64,000 nt of DNA, from the NCBI GenBank assembly GCA_006538405.1, contig BJKQ01000006.1:2689001-2753000 (forward strand), written 5' to 3'. Made by a program: the position numbers and the translations under genes. This document shows, in pieces, positions 35,748 through 48,194 of this stretch; the first letter of the stretch is position 1, and every line of letters starts with the position of its first letter. The DNA comes from Hansfordia pulvinata (lineage: Eukaryota; Ascomycota; Sordariomycetes; Xylariales). The notes beneath the pieces were generated by a model. That model worked only from the letters and a program-made list of their open reading frames with translations. It searched no databases and had not been told where the DNA came from.

Positions 35748-36590
35748 GGCCTATCGGGTTCTGGGTGGGCCTCTCGCCCGACCCGTCGATCCACGTGACC
35801 CGGACAAAAATGACTTTGGCCGGGCAAGCAAAGCAGACGGATCTGTCTATAATCACTGGCCTTAGATTCAATGTTGCCGCCCCCAGGGTTTCCGATAAGA
35901 TAATGACGCTCTGTAGCTGCATGTGGTAATATCGGACAATGGAATATGTATCTGGCGAAAAGTTCACATACATTACATAATGTATTGCTGATGTTATATA
36001 CCTCACATGTACTGTAGGTTTGCAATGTACTACATGTATGTAGGCTGCGTCAACTCAGGTAGGTTGAGCCAGGCTACGTGATGAAGCATTTCACGTTGCG
36101 TTTTCTTCCTGGCGAAGACCGTTACATGCCGGAGTGTGCTGACTTTTGATTCCTCATTGCTTTGCGCGGGCTCTAGAATGCGCCGTACTTCTGGCGCTGC
36201 TTGATGGTCAGCAAAATGGAATCATAATCACGTACTACCTGGTTCATTGGCTGCATGTCGGAGGCCGATCCGGGAATACGCGCACTTCCACTGGACCTGG
36301 TGTAAGCTGGACTTGATCAATAATTCGATGCCTGCACGTTGATGGGACGCCGGGCAGTATTGAATGTACTGGGTACATCAATTTCGTCCTGTTTCCTTGT
36401 ACACTCAACCACATGCATTCAATGCTAGGTTCCGTCCATTGGAAATGAATTGGACTACTGGTAGAGATTGAAGGTTCAGACCAGGTCCAGGGAGTGATGC
36501 GTGCCTTCCGTTACCTGCGGATGACGTCCTGAAGAAGGTGCAGTGCCCTCTAGACGCGCAAGCGGCCTGCACCGACCCTCGGCCGCCTGT

Positions 36591-36597
36591 TGACTCA
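36591..36597 (+). promoter_or_regulatory. TGACTCA, Gcn4/CPC1-type site before DAHP synthase
   Basis: A perfect TGACTCA core, 183 bp upstream of the ATG at 36780. This is the binding site of the bZIP activator of cross-pathway (general amino acid) control, which regulates DAHP synthases in fungi. Confidence 0.6.
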
Positions 36598-36779
36598 TCT
36601 TCCTCTTGCCCGTCTTCTTCTCTTTTAAGGTCGCGACGCTGCTCGAACAGAAACAGACGCGCTCGTCCTCTTCCTGTGCCATTCCCTCCGAGCTGTCCAG
36701 GTTCCAGAGTCGCCGGCTGCGTTTGGCGACCCCCGCCCCCGTCACCAGATCGAAATACACCCCGTCCTAGTGGCCCACC

Positions 36780-38993
<2,214 letters not shown>

Positions 38994-39882
38994 ATGGCGA
39001 CGGCCTGCGCCCCATGCTCCAGAACGTTCAAAAGCAGCGAGGCTTTGGAGGCGCACCTGAAAAGCCAAATACACCGGTGCGAGGAGTGCAGGAAGAACTT
39101 CAAGAGCCAGCAGGCATCCCGAGACCACAGGCGGGATTCGCCGAGGCACCGCGCCGACCCTGCACAGCAACCCGGCCAAGGCGGCAGAGAGCCTCTCGCC
39201 ACGAACCCGAATCGGCAGACGCCCCTCGACCGCTTCTTTGGCTCCTACAAGGGCTTCCGGTACGATCCGGCTCAGCCCCCGAACGTGTCGTGGGAGGGTC
39301 TGGAGAGACGGTTCGGGTGGGAGGACAACCACAACGCTGACTACAGGGCCGCGAAGGAGGCCTACAACGAAGCCCTGCAGGCCGAGGTTGCGGTCTGGTT
39401 CGGCTCCGAGAGCGACATCAATGCGTGGCACACGCTGTGCCGGGCCATTGGGATCGCGCCGCCCCCTGCCACTATTCCCGAGTGTGAACAGGTCAGTCAG
39501 CCTTCTTCCGTAACTTCCGTGACAAGTCTGTCCCGCTCAAGATTCGCAACCACGACCGAAGCGGCAGCTATCAAGGGACTGCGGTTGGGAGATCGAAATA
39601 ATAGCTTACCATACCCCGAGGGAGAGAGAGCAGAGAGTACGCGGGACGCACGTCAACATCGTCGACCTGATCGACTGGGGCCGCAATCGCAACCATTCCC
39701 AGTCCACGGCGGCCGTCACAGTGTTCAGCAACAAGAAGAGCCTGGTCGAGTACACCAGGCGGGAGGGCAAGTTCTTCAGTTCACGAGACGTCCGCAACAC
39801 GGAGAATGACAGCAATGTCGTCTTGCGGCACCTGCTCCGGACGTTCCGCAAGTTCCCCGGGCCGCATTGCCGACCGCTTTGA
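38994..39882 (+). CDS. C2H2 zinc-finger protein of a fungal small-protein family
   Basis: Exons 38994-39491 and 39634-39882 give 248 residues. Two adjacent C2H2 fingers open the protein: CAPCSRTFKSSEALEAHLKSQIH and CEECRKNFKSQQASRDHRRDSPRH. A conserved body follows (TPLDRFFGSYKGFRYDPAQPP...WEDNHNADYRAAKEAYNEALQAEVAVWFGSESDINAWHTLCRAIGI). After the intron comes RGTHVNIVDLIDWGRNR, then VVLRHLLRTFRKFP. This combination recurs in ascomycete proteins of unknown function. Nuclear nucleic-acid binding is likely but target and role are unknown. The acceptor at 39633 was chosen because it alone keeps phase and joins the two conserved parts. The ATG at 38994 fits the finger start. Confidence 0.8.
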
Positions 39883-41093
39883 GCTGCTGGGCGAGCGAGA
39901 CCCGGCCCCCTTTCGCAAGTCGGCCTCGTCGCCGGCCTTTGCCCGTGCAAGCCCTGCTCCGCCTCTACGGGGCGGGTGGTGGGCTTGGGCAGAAGGGAGA
40001 GGCAGACTCCAAATCAGGCGCTGTGTTGCCAGGCGCTGGCCGCTTTTCGAAGTCATCTGAGAGGCGACGCCTGAGTCAGCACGCGGCTCTCATCACGAAG
40101 AAAAAAAATCGACCCCGCCACTCAGCAGCGCGAAGGGGGGCACGCGGTCGCATCACTCATTGGTTATCTCGAGGTTTCTTCCTCGCGATTCATAAACTTG
40201 GGTAGCTATGAGCCTGTACTTCACTATCAGACAGTCGCACAACATCAAGCCTACCCAGTATTTCTGACCTCGCATAAGATCGTGGAGTGTGCCGAGTCGA
40301 AGAGGTCAAAAAGGCCAAAGAAGCAAAAAAGCACACATGGACCTGAGCACTGCAACGGTCATAAGATCCAGCCATATACAGTGTCACTGCTTTTTTTTCT
40401 TTCTGGCCTTGAGAGGGACTCGGGTGGACCGGCAACTCCGGGTCTAGGGCCGAGCTCGCCATAGATCCGTTCCGGATGTCTGGTCATCTGATGTGATGGG
40501 AATGTGGCAAGTCATTCTCAACGCTGCGCCGTGCACGCTGCGACGACCATGGTAAGCACGGGGGTCTGCCCGCCGAGGCGTCTCGCTGTAGCAAGCGGTC
40601 TCGGTCACCCCTTGGGCAATTTCCTGCCAAAGATAAACACCAGGACGGCCACGTCGTCGAGTGTGCCAAGGATGAGAAAACTCGTGAGCGGCGGGGCGAC
40701 ATCGTCAGCGCCAAAACCGGCGACGGGGCCCGTGAGGCAAACGAGCCTGTCTCTTGGCACAAGGGAGCGGGAAAAGAGAGCAACGCTTTGGCCCAGGGTC
40801 GTCTGCAACGCCACCGTCAGGCAGACGGTGCTATATCCCATCCGAGCCTCAAGGGCTATAGCCCGGGCACGTCCACGCGATAAGAGAGAAAATCCTGCGA
40901 TACCCACGATGCCTGGTCTGGGCACTGAAGTCCGAGGGGCTGATATATATTGCCGCCTGCACCCGAGAAGAGACCCGGAGTTGTCCTGTGTTGACACCAC
41001 CATCGCCATCATCACAAGAGCAGGACCTACTGAGACCTCAAGGCCAACCGCTCCCGCTTCCCCTCTCGAGCCTCGCCGAACCATCTCCTCACA
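39883..41093. other. Intergenic spacer
   Basis: No confident gene. Two long overlapping ORFs (plus 40504-41118, minus 40605-41219) occupy the same DNA. The minus one has hydrophobic stretches but no recognisable family. TATATAT at 40944-40950 lies 144 bp before the next start codon. Confidence 0.45.
40944..40950 (+). promoter_or_regulatory. Possible TATA element of the small secreted protein gene
   Basis: TATATAT, 144 bp upstream of the ATG at 41094, in otherwise GC-rich DNA. Plausible core-promoter element; not proven. Confidence 0.35.
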
Positions 41094-41639
41094 ATGCACC
41101 TCGCCAGGCTTCTCATGACCTCCACGGCACTCCTTCAAGGTGCGAGTGCCTATGTCTGGAGACTGTACGTGTTTGCACACCCTAGGCAATGCGACCCTGT
41201 AGACATGGCCCAGAGCCAACCCTCTTTTTATCGTGAGGGCACGGGGGACCAGGGTTGCACGCCGGTAGACGAGCGTCTGATTGTGAGTGAAGCCCCCCCC
41301 CCCCTCTCGGATCCCGAACAGGCCCCGTCGCCGTGTGAACGCCCTCGTGGAAAGCTGGCGCAGATAGATCGTCGCGGCTAACGGCCGCCAACCAAACAGT
41401 CCAAATACTTCCAGTACGACATGGTGGACACCGCCCCTGCGAGCTGCACGATCCGACTATTTCACGACGCGAACTGCCTGGACTACAGCTACATCGGTGA
41501 CTATGACAGATCGCAAAAGAGAACGTGTGCCAGCGTCAGGGGCTTGGGAGTGTTTATCAAGGGCTTCCAGATTCTCAGCTGCCAGTACCCGGAACCCCAC
41601 CACTTCTGGGGCGGCCAGCCCGTCGTTTGGAGCGGCTGA
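41094..41639 (+). CDS. Small secreted cysteine-containing protein, unknown function
   Basis: Exons 41094-41282 and 41400-41639 give 142 residues. A signal peptide is evident (MHLARLLMTSTALLQGASA, cleavage probably after Ala19). The mature part is about 123 residues with six cysteines (near 33, 55, 79, 89, 106 and 123), an even number compatible with three disulfides. It is rich in aromatic residues and ends in HHFWGGQPVVWSG. The intron has a GTGAGT donor, a GGCTAACG branch site and a CAG acceptor, in phase 0. I do not recognise the family. Size, signal peptide and cysteines fit the loose class of secreted fungal effector-like proteins, but that is a class description, not a function. Confidence 0.75.
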
Positions 41640-42394
41640 CCGCGGCGTCCTAGTTCGTACATTTTGATGTTCGATGGACCGGTCTCTAGAGGGAATTGCA
41701 TCCGTGGGAGCAGGTTGCCTACCTACCTAGGTACAGGTAGTCCATGTCATGAGGAAAGAAAGTGTTTGGCGGCAGCTTCCCAGAAGTGCGACGGAGCAGC
41801 AGTGTAGAGTCGTACCAGTAACAGAGAGAGAAGATACCTTGTATGGACTGAGCAGAGGTGTGGCCAGACTAGAAATTGCTGGCGTCTCAAGAGGAATGTC
41901 AAGAACTTGATAGAGTTGTGGACATGGGAGTTGCGCTGATGAAGGGCTTCTTGACGTTGAAACTGTGTGACGATATCTGGAGAGCCTGGCGGACGACTAC
42001 TGGAGCAAAACGCTTTCCCAAGGCGACTCGATTCACTTGACCTCTTTCTTGAAATACTGAAAGCTTCTGCTTGGATTCGTCAAAGATGGGGGGGGTATCT
42101 GTCTACTGACAATGACCACCTTCGCAGCTCACTGTCGCGGAAAGAGGTTCGTACGGTGAGAATAGACTTCTTGTGGCTCGTGGTGGGCAATGCTACTATA
42201 ATCACTGTAGCGTACCTATACAAGGCTAGTCTCTGACACGGAGAGCATTGGCCGACTACGCGCGTCACGGAGAGGTACGAGTGAGTACGAGTACCTATCG
42301 CGTGCGTCCTTGTAGAATCGCTTCCCGTCGCATTGCAGGGCATCCAGCAGGACGCCCCGAGGCCACCACCCCCGCAACCAAAGACACCGACACC
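41640..42394. other. Intergenic spacer upstream of the WD40-cyclophilin gene
   Basis: Contains CCTACCTACCTAGGTAC near 41720 and a double motif GTACGAGTGAGTACGAGTACC near 42277. No gene is seen. Confidence 0.5.
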
Positions 42395-44422
42395 ATGGCC
42401 GACCGCGCCGTCAACGATGACGACGACGTCAAGTCCAACAAGAGGAGTCACTCGGAATATGCCGAGCAAGATGGCAGCGGTAAGTGCGCGCAGCCCGGAA
42501 CCATCGTCATTCGGCCTGCCGGCGTGTCGCCCGCGCCGGCGGCGTTCGTGGCCGCCGACCGCTTTCTTCTTCCCCCCGCTGACCTCAACCCCCTCCCCCG
42601 CCTCCCTCTCGCAGACAGCTCGTCCGATGACGATGACATGGGCCCCCAGCTGCCCTCGGCCGCCGCCCCCAAGAAGAAGCGCCGCACCCTGCCCTACGAG
42701 AAGCTCTACGTCTCGGCCCTGCCGCGCGCGGCCCGCTACTCCAAGTCGCTCATGCACAAGGACCAGCTGTCCTTCGTCACCGTCACGCCCCTGACCGAGT
42801 TCCTCATCACCAGCTCCGCCGACGGCGTCGTCAAGTTTTGGAAGAAGGTGGCCCAGGGCATCGAGTTCGTCAAGGAGTTCAAGGCCCACCAGGGCGAGAT
42901 CTGCTCCGTCTCCGTCAGCCACGACGGCCGCAGCTTCGCCACCGCCGGCGCCGACAGCACGGTCAAGATCTTCGACGTCATCACCTTCGACCTGCTGGCC
43001 ATGATCGCCCTCGACTACACCCCGCGGTGCCTGTGCTGGGTCCACCGGCGCGGCGCCTCCCTGCCGCTGCTGGCCGTCTCGGACGACGCCAAGCCCCTGA
43101 TCCGCGTCTACGACGGGCGGGGCGAGTCGCAGGACCCCGTGCACACCGTCCGGGGCCTGCACCGCGCCGTCGTCTCCGTCATGCAGTTCAACGACGCCCA
43201 CGACTGCGTCGTGTCGGCCGACGACGGCGGCATGGTCGAGTACTGGTCCCCGAGCGCCGGCTACGAGAAGCCGGGCAACGTCTTCGAGTACAAGAGCGCG
43301 ACGAACCTGTTCGACTTCAAGAAGGCCAGGGCGGTGCCCGTCTCCGTGTCCATGTCGCCGTCGGGCCACCAGTTCGTCGCCTTCTCGGTGCCGGACCGCA
43401 AGATCCGCGTCTTCGACTTCGCCTCGGGCAAGCTGTACCGGACGTACGACGAGTCGCTGCAGGTGGTCGAGGAGATGCAGCGGGCGGGCACGGCGCTGCA
43501 GAAGCTGGACGACGTCGACTTTGGGCGGCGGCTGGCGGCCGAGCGCGAGGTCGAGACGCCGGCGCACCGGGCCAAGGTCAACGTCATCTTCGACGAGTCG
43601 GGCCACTTCCTGCTCTACGGCTCGATCCTGGGGGTCAAGGTGCTCAACACCTTCACCAACCAGGTGGTCAAGGTGTACGGCAAGGACGAGCACCTGCGGC
43701 CGGTTCACCTGGCGCTGTACCAGGGGCAGCCGCAGAAGAAGGGGGTGACGACGGTGGCCATGGCGGCGTCGAGCAACCCGCTGCTCCAGGAGTCCGAGTC
43801 GCGGGACCCCATCCTGGTGGCGACGGCGGTGGGCCGGCAGCGCTTCTACATGTTCACCAACGAGGAGGAGGTGTCCAAGTCGACGCGGGACGTGCAGAAC
43901 GAGAAGCCGACGGTGCTGGGGGGTTCCAGGAAGGCGGCGCAGGCGCGCAAGGCGGAGACGGGGACGGCGGCGGTGATCCACACGACGTACGGGGACGTGC
44001 ACATCCGGCTGTTCCCGGACGCGGCGCCCAAGGCGGTGGAGAACTTTGTGACGCACTCGCGGCGCGGGTACTACAACAACACCATCTTCCACCGGGTGAT
44101 CCGCAAGTTCATGATCCAGTGCGGCGACCCGCTGGGGGACGGGACGGGTGGCGAGAGCATCTGGGGCCGCGAGTTTGAGGACGAGTTCAGCACCCTGCGG
44201 CACGACAAGCCGTACACGGTGAGCATGGCCAACGCGGGGCCCAACACCAACGGCAGCCAGTTCTTCATCACGACGGAGAAGACGCCGTGGCTGGACAACA
44301 AGCACACCATCTTTGGGCGGGCGGTGCAGGGCCTCGACGTCGTGCACAAGATTGAGAATGCGCGGACCCACAAGGACAAGCCGTCGGAGGATATCAAGAT
44401 TCTCAACATTGACATTACGTAA
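42395..44422 (+). CDS. WD40-repeat peptidyl-prolyl isomerase (PPWD1/CYP15 type)
   Basis: Exons 42395-42479 and 42615-44422 give 630 residues. The N-terminus has an acidic stretch (DSSSDDDDMGP) and a basic KKKRR, likely a nuclear signal. WD40 repeats follow (SLMHKDQLSFVTVTP, LITSSADGVVKFW, FKAHQGEICSVSVSHDGRSFATAGADSTVKIFD and later blades). The C-terminal cyclophilin domain, about 480-630, has FHRVIRKFMIQCGDP, NGSQFFITTEKTPWLDNKHTIFG and intact catalytic and cyclosporin-site residues (Arg, Phe, Gln, Trp, His). PPWD1 proteins associate with spliceosomes and catalyse prolyl isomerisation. The intron 42480-42614 is exactly 135 nt and free of stops, so an unspliced reading is also open. Its GTAAGT donor, CTCGCAG acceptor and the smooth SDSSSDDDD join support splicing. 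Confidence 0.93.
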   Translation: MADRAVNDDDDVKSNKRSHSEYAEQDGSGKCAQPGTIVIRPAGVSPAPAAFVAADRFLLPPADLNPLPRLPLADSSSDDDDMGPQLPSAAAPKKKRRTLPYEKLYVSALPRAARYSKSLMHKDQLSFVTVTPLTEFLITSSADGVVKFWKKVAQGIEFVKEFKAHQGEICSVSVSHDGRSFATAGADSTVKIFDVITFDLLAMIALDYTPRCLCWVHRRGASLPLLAVSDDAKPLIRVYDGRGESQDPVHTVRGLHRAVVSVMQFNDAHDCVVSADDGGMVEYWSPSAGYEKPGNVFEYKSATNLFDFKKARAVPVSVSMSPSGHQFVAFSVPDRKIRVFDFASGKLYRTYDESLQVVEEMQRAGTALQKLDDVDFGRRLAAEREVETPAHRAKVNVIFDESGHFLLYGSILGVKVLNTFTNQVVKVYGKDEHLRPVHLALYQGQPQKKGVTTVAMAASSNPLLQESESRDPILVATAVGRQRFYMFTNEEEVSKSTRDVQNEKPTVLGGSRKAAQARKAETGTAAVIHTTYGDVHIRLFPDAAPKAVENFVTHSRRGYYNNTIFHRVIRKFMIQCGDPLGDGTGGESIWGREFEDEFSTLRHDKPYTVSMANAGPNTNGSQFFITTEKTPWLDNKHTIFGRAVQGLDVVHKIENARTHKDKPSEDIKILNIDIT

Positions 44423-45119
44423 GATGGAAAGGCACATCAGGCAATGGAAGGCAGGTTATGAAGTTATTATACTCGTAAAGCAAGTCGAATGAATACTCCA
44501 GTCGTGGGTCAAACGAGCACCTCACTCCGTAACAGGCACAACCCAAGTGCATATACTCGTAACAAGGACGGGTCAGGGCGTGCTCGTACTCGGACCATAT
44601 CCAATGGCGTCATCGAGCTGTGACGTCCGCGCTCCATTGCGAGTTGCGAGTTGCAAGTCGGGCTGCCGGGTTGCAGAGCCGGGCCGAGGAACAATTGACG
44701 GCCGTTTCCCGTCGAGGCACGGACTGCCGCTGCCACCCGACGTCGGCGCCCCGTCGTCGACGATGCTGATGAGGGTTCCTCCTCCTCCTCCTCCGTCCGC
44801 ACAAGCCATCTTTGACCTCGCGTCTTTTTTCAGCACAGGGCCATTGTCGAGCAGGTAGAGAGAGCCATCTTGTTTTGAATTTTCTGTCCCGGTCTTTCGG
44901 TTTCTTCGCCCAGCCCAAAAACTGAGGTGTCCAAGTCGCTCCACCCTTCGACCCGCGGACAAGTCAAGAAGTCAGGCACACGACGCGGAGCAGACTGACA
45001 TATGAGTACAGGCCGGCGCAACAGACAGGCAGCCAGACAGACAGCCAGACAGTCACCAGTCAGTTCTTCGAGCCCCGACCACTGCGGCCTCCGCCTCCGC
45101 CGCCGCCCTTGTTTGCCCA
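44423..45119. other. Intergenic spacer
   Basis: Includes two TACTCGTA motifs close together (44470-44560) and a short GAC/CAG-rich leader before the next gene. No gene is seen. Confidence 0.5.
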
Positions 45120-46100
45120 ATGGCCAACCAACGCCACCTTCACCACCCGCTGCAGCGTCTGCCGTCGCCGTCGCGGGGCTTCTCGCTGCTGCTGCACGCG
45201 GCGGGAACCGCCTCGTTCCTGGCCTCGTTCCGCTTCCTGGCCGGCTGGGACACGCCCGTGTCGCGCTCGTTCGGCGGGCACTACCAGTTCCTGACGATCC
45301 TGCAGCTGGCCCTGGCCCTGGCGACCTTTGCGTGCGGGCTGGCCGCGGACCTGACAGCCCCCTTCTCCTCCTCTTCCGCCGCCGACTCCGACTCCGCCGA
45401 CTCCGCCTCTCAGCCGGCTGGGCAGCAGCAGCAGCAGCTGCTGTTCGGCCTCAAGAACCGCCTGTCCGTGTGCGCGGCGCCGCTGGCCGCCCTCGTCAGC
45501 ATACTGTACTGGGGCCTGTGCGCCGTCGACAAGGCCCTCGTCGTCCCGCCCGAGTTCCGCCTCGACCTGCTGCCCGACGTCGGCTTCCACGCCGCCCCCG
45601 CCCTCTTCCTCGCCCTCGACCTGCTGCTGCTCAGCCCCCCCTGGACCATCCGCGGCTACGCCGCCATGCTTCTGGCCCAGGGCCTGGCCTTTGCCTACTG
45701 GTTCTGGGTCGAGTACTGCTTCAGCCGGAACGGCTGGTGAGTCTTTAGATTAACTCATGCCCTCCCTCTCTCTCGTCCTCTCACCCCCCCTACCTGTCCC
45801 TGATTTTCTGCGGAGGTCGGGCAGTTCGGTGAAACAGAGCCCCCCTCCCGGTCAGACCCGTCAGGCGCTGCTGCGCCACTACTATCGACGGCCCGGCAGT
45901 GACTGATTGACTGACTGACTTGCTGACTGACTTGATGACAACGGGACAGGTATCCGTACCCCATCTTCGAGATCCTGAGCCTGTGGCAGCGCGCGGCGCT
46001 CTTCACCGTGTCGGCGTTCATGATGGCCGGCAGCACGGCGGCGCTGCAGTGGCTCTACGGCAAGATCAACGGGGTCCAAGTCCGCCCCAAAGTCCTGTGA
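45120..46100 (+). CDS. FAR-17a/AIG1-like integral membrane protein
   Basis: Exons 45120-45736 and 45950-46100 give 255 residues. Several hydrophobic spans are clear: SLLLHAAGTASFLASFRFL, FLTILQLALALATFACGL, AAPLAALVSILYWGLCAV, AAPALFLALDLLLL, YAAMLLAQGLAFAYWFWVEY and AALFTVSAFMMAGSTAALQWLY. The order, plus YPYPIFE after the WFWVEYCFSRNGW block, matches the AIG1/ADTRP family. Human members hydrolyse fatty-acid esters of hydroxy fatty acids using a Thr and a His inside the membrane. Candidate equivalents here are Thr59 (QFLTILQ) and His157 (GFHAAP). A Ser/Asp/Gln-rich loop at about 83-107 is a lineage insertion. Likely endoplasmic-reticulum resident; activity is inferred. Confidence 0.85.
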
Positions 46101-48194
46101 TGAGGCGGCGCCTCGGAGCTAGCGACACGCGCACGAGTACTCGTACCTGAGCAACTACTGTAGTACTCGTACTCCCCGTCTTTAGCCACTGGTCACGCGC
46201 TAAAGCGCGATGTGCATGGGCAAAGAGGAAAAAAAGGCGAGACGAGTTCTGCAGAGTCTTCGGACGCGCCGAGGGGCTCTTTTGGCTTCGGCTACCTACC
46301 TACCTACCTCGGAATAGAAAAATAAGATTACCTACCCAGCCCACCTGGTAAAGTCGCCGCAGGGCGGGTCTCGGCAATGGCCCTGGGACAAAAATACCAG
46401 CACAGGGGCGACAAGACTGAGAATTTGACGCGGGGATTGCAGAATACGTGTACGAGTACTCTCGTGCGAACGGCTGGCGACATGGCTGTGCTGAAAGCCT
46501 TTCGTTCTGTGCTTGCGCGAACTTTTGACCGGCATTTATTTGCACGAACACATCCATGGGATTGATGCTCACCGAGGTAGACTAGGTACCTATACCTTTA
46601 ATGCTGTGTACATAAGAGAGAGAGAGAGAGAGAGGCAGAGCGACGAACCTGCGCACGGAGAAACATGCTGCCTGCAAACCCAAAGACGGGAGCGTGTGAT
46701 CGCAAGGAGGTAATGTAACCTTCCATCGAGGCCACTGCCGGTATTCCGTGCATCCGCAATGCGCTTCTCCGCATGCACGCGCGACGTTGGCAGCTGTTGG
46801 CCGTGAAGGGTGTTCGTGGGGCTCCGCAAGCCGGCATGGCTACCAAGGTACTCGTACACGGACGACAAGGGCACGTGGATCTGCGGCGGTGTGCGGTGCG
46901 AGTACGCGTACTAAGTACGCGTACTAATGAGTGTCTCTAGACATTGATGTAATCCAATACCAATCTGGAGAAATCTCATCAGGGCCACTGCGCCTTGAGA
47001 TATTGGAAGCATGGCCGCGGGCAGTACCTATTGGATTTCGGGATGTATGGAGGTTGCCGGGGCCCGTGGTGAGGCTTTAAAAGATGGATGCATCTACCAT
47101 TGAAAGTCAGGTCCATTGGATGTCTGCAGCAGGTACTCGTACCTGCCAAGGTACCCGACGTGTAGGACCGGTGTTTGAGCGCCTGCGACTGAGGCATGTA
47201 TCGTAGGTAAGGTGTACGAGTAATAGGGTGGTGAGTTACTCTTACAGGCTCCGAGCCGGGGCATACCTCGGCTCCTGACGTATGGATCGCGACCTGGACT
47301 TGCTCTCATATTATGGACCGCCCGCTATCTCATGGTCTCGAACCCCGTCTCTTGTCCCCGGGACCCAATGCACTCCACAACTCCAGCCAGGTTGCTGATA
47401 AGTTGAAGCCCAGCCAACTTGACCTACCTACACACCAACCACCGTCCTGCCATCTGGCCTGCTCTGTGCTACCGTCGCCATCAAGGGCCGACCCAAGGCG
47501 TACGGATACCCGTACCTGTTTAGGTCATGGGTGTCGGGTAGTCCAGGGCCCTAGGTACCTGGTAAGGGCCTTCCCAGCTGAAGCAACGCGCATCAGTAGG
47601 AGGCTCCATCCAATGGCTCCGGGCTTTAAGCACTGTCTGCTCTCTCTCCAGCTAGGTATCAGTGGTACCTCCCGACCTCTCGCAGTACCTGTACTCGTAA
47701 CCCGCTGTGGATGCCCCCGTACGGCAGGTACGCCGCTGCGCCGGCCCCTCCCCCCAAGAAAAATCCCCACCGCCCACGCCGCCGCCGCTGTCGCCGCCAT
47801 CTTGCCCTTGCCCCTCCACCGGGCTGCCCTTTGACAGGCCGATCGTCTGCACCCTTTGCTTCAAGTCGCAAGTGCCATCTGGTTGACAGCGACAACAAGC
47901 CAAATTAGTAGCCCGCAACATACCCAGACTCTGTTCCTTCCATATTGCTTGCATTTGCAAAAACTAGAAAACCAGCCTGGTCCTCCACGCGCCCATCGCA
48001 CGCGCCCACCCCCCACCACCCTCCGTACAACCACTCGCCCTCACCATCCACCTCACCCTGCATCATCGCCCATCGCGGCCGGACCCTCTCTGTCCTGCGC
48101 CCCCCGCCAGCGAGAATGCTGCCAGGCCGCCCGCTCCCCGACGGACCCTGTGCTTGTGCTGCATTCATCCGCACCCCCGGCTCCTGATCGTAGA
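46101..48194. other. Intergenic spacer of about 2.1 kb
   Basis: Many TACGAGTA/TACTCGTA octamers (46136, 46164, 46450, 46850, 47133, 47213, 47690), GTACGCGTACTAAGTACGCGTAC near 46902-46924, and a GA microsatellite. The last 300 bp is CC/CA-rich and probably the leader of the next gene. Confidence 0.5.
46614..46634. repeat. (GA)n microsatellite
   Basis: About ten GA units in non-coding DNA. Confidence 0.85.

Larger units (their letters stand above)
35480..36779. promoter_or_regulatory. Divergent upstream region of cytochrome c1 and DAHP synthase
   Basis: 1.3 kb between two divergent start codons. Its centre (about 35850-36060) is AT-rich with alternating ATGTA/TACAT tracts. A CCAAT box lies on the CYT1 side and a Gcn4/CPC1-type site on the DAHP synthase side; both are listed separately. 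Confidence 0.55.

Noticed and set aside
40504..41219. Two ORFs of 204 codons overlapping on opposite strands, the minus one with hydrophobic stretches
   Set aside because: Neither shows a recognisable family, splice structure or conserved motif. Both exist because this GC-rich stretch lacks stops. The plus ORF also overlaps the secreted-protein start.
42080..44437. 785-codon ORF on the minus strand
   Set aside because: It is the antisense shadow of the WD40-cyclophilin gene, an effect of high GC at third positions.
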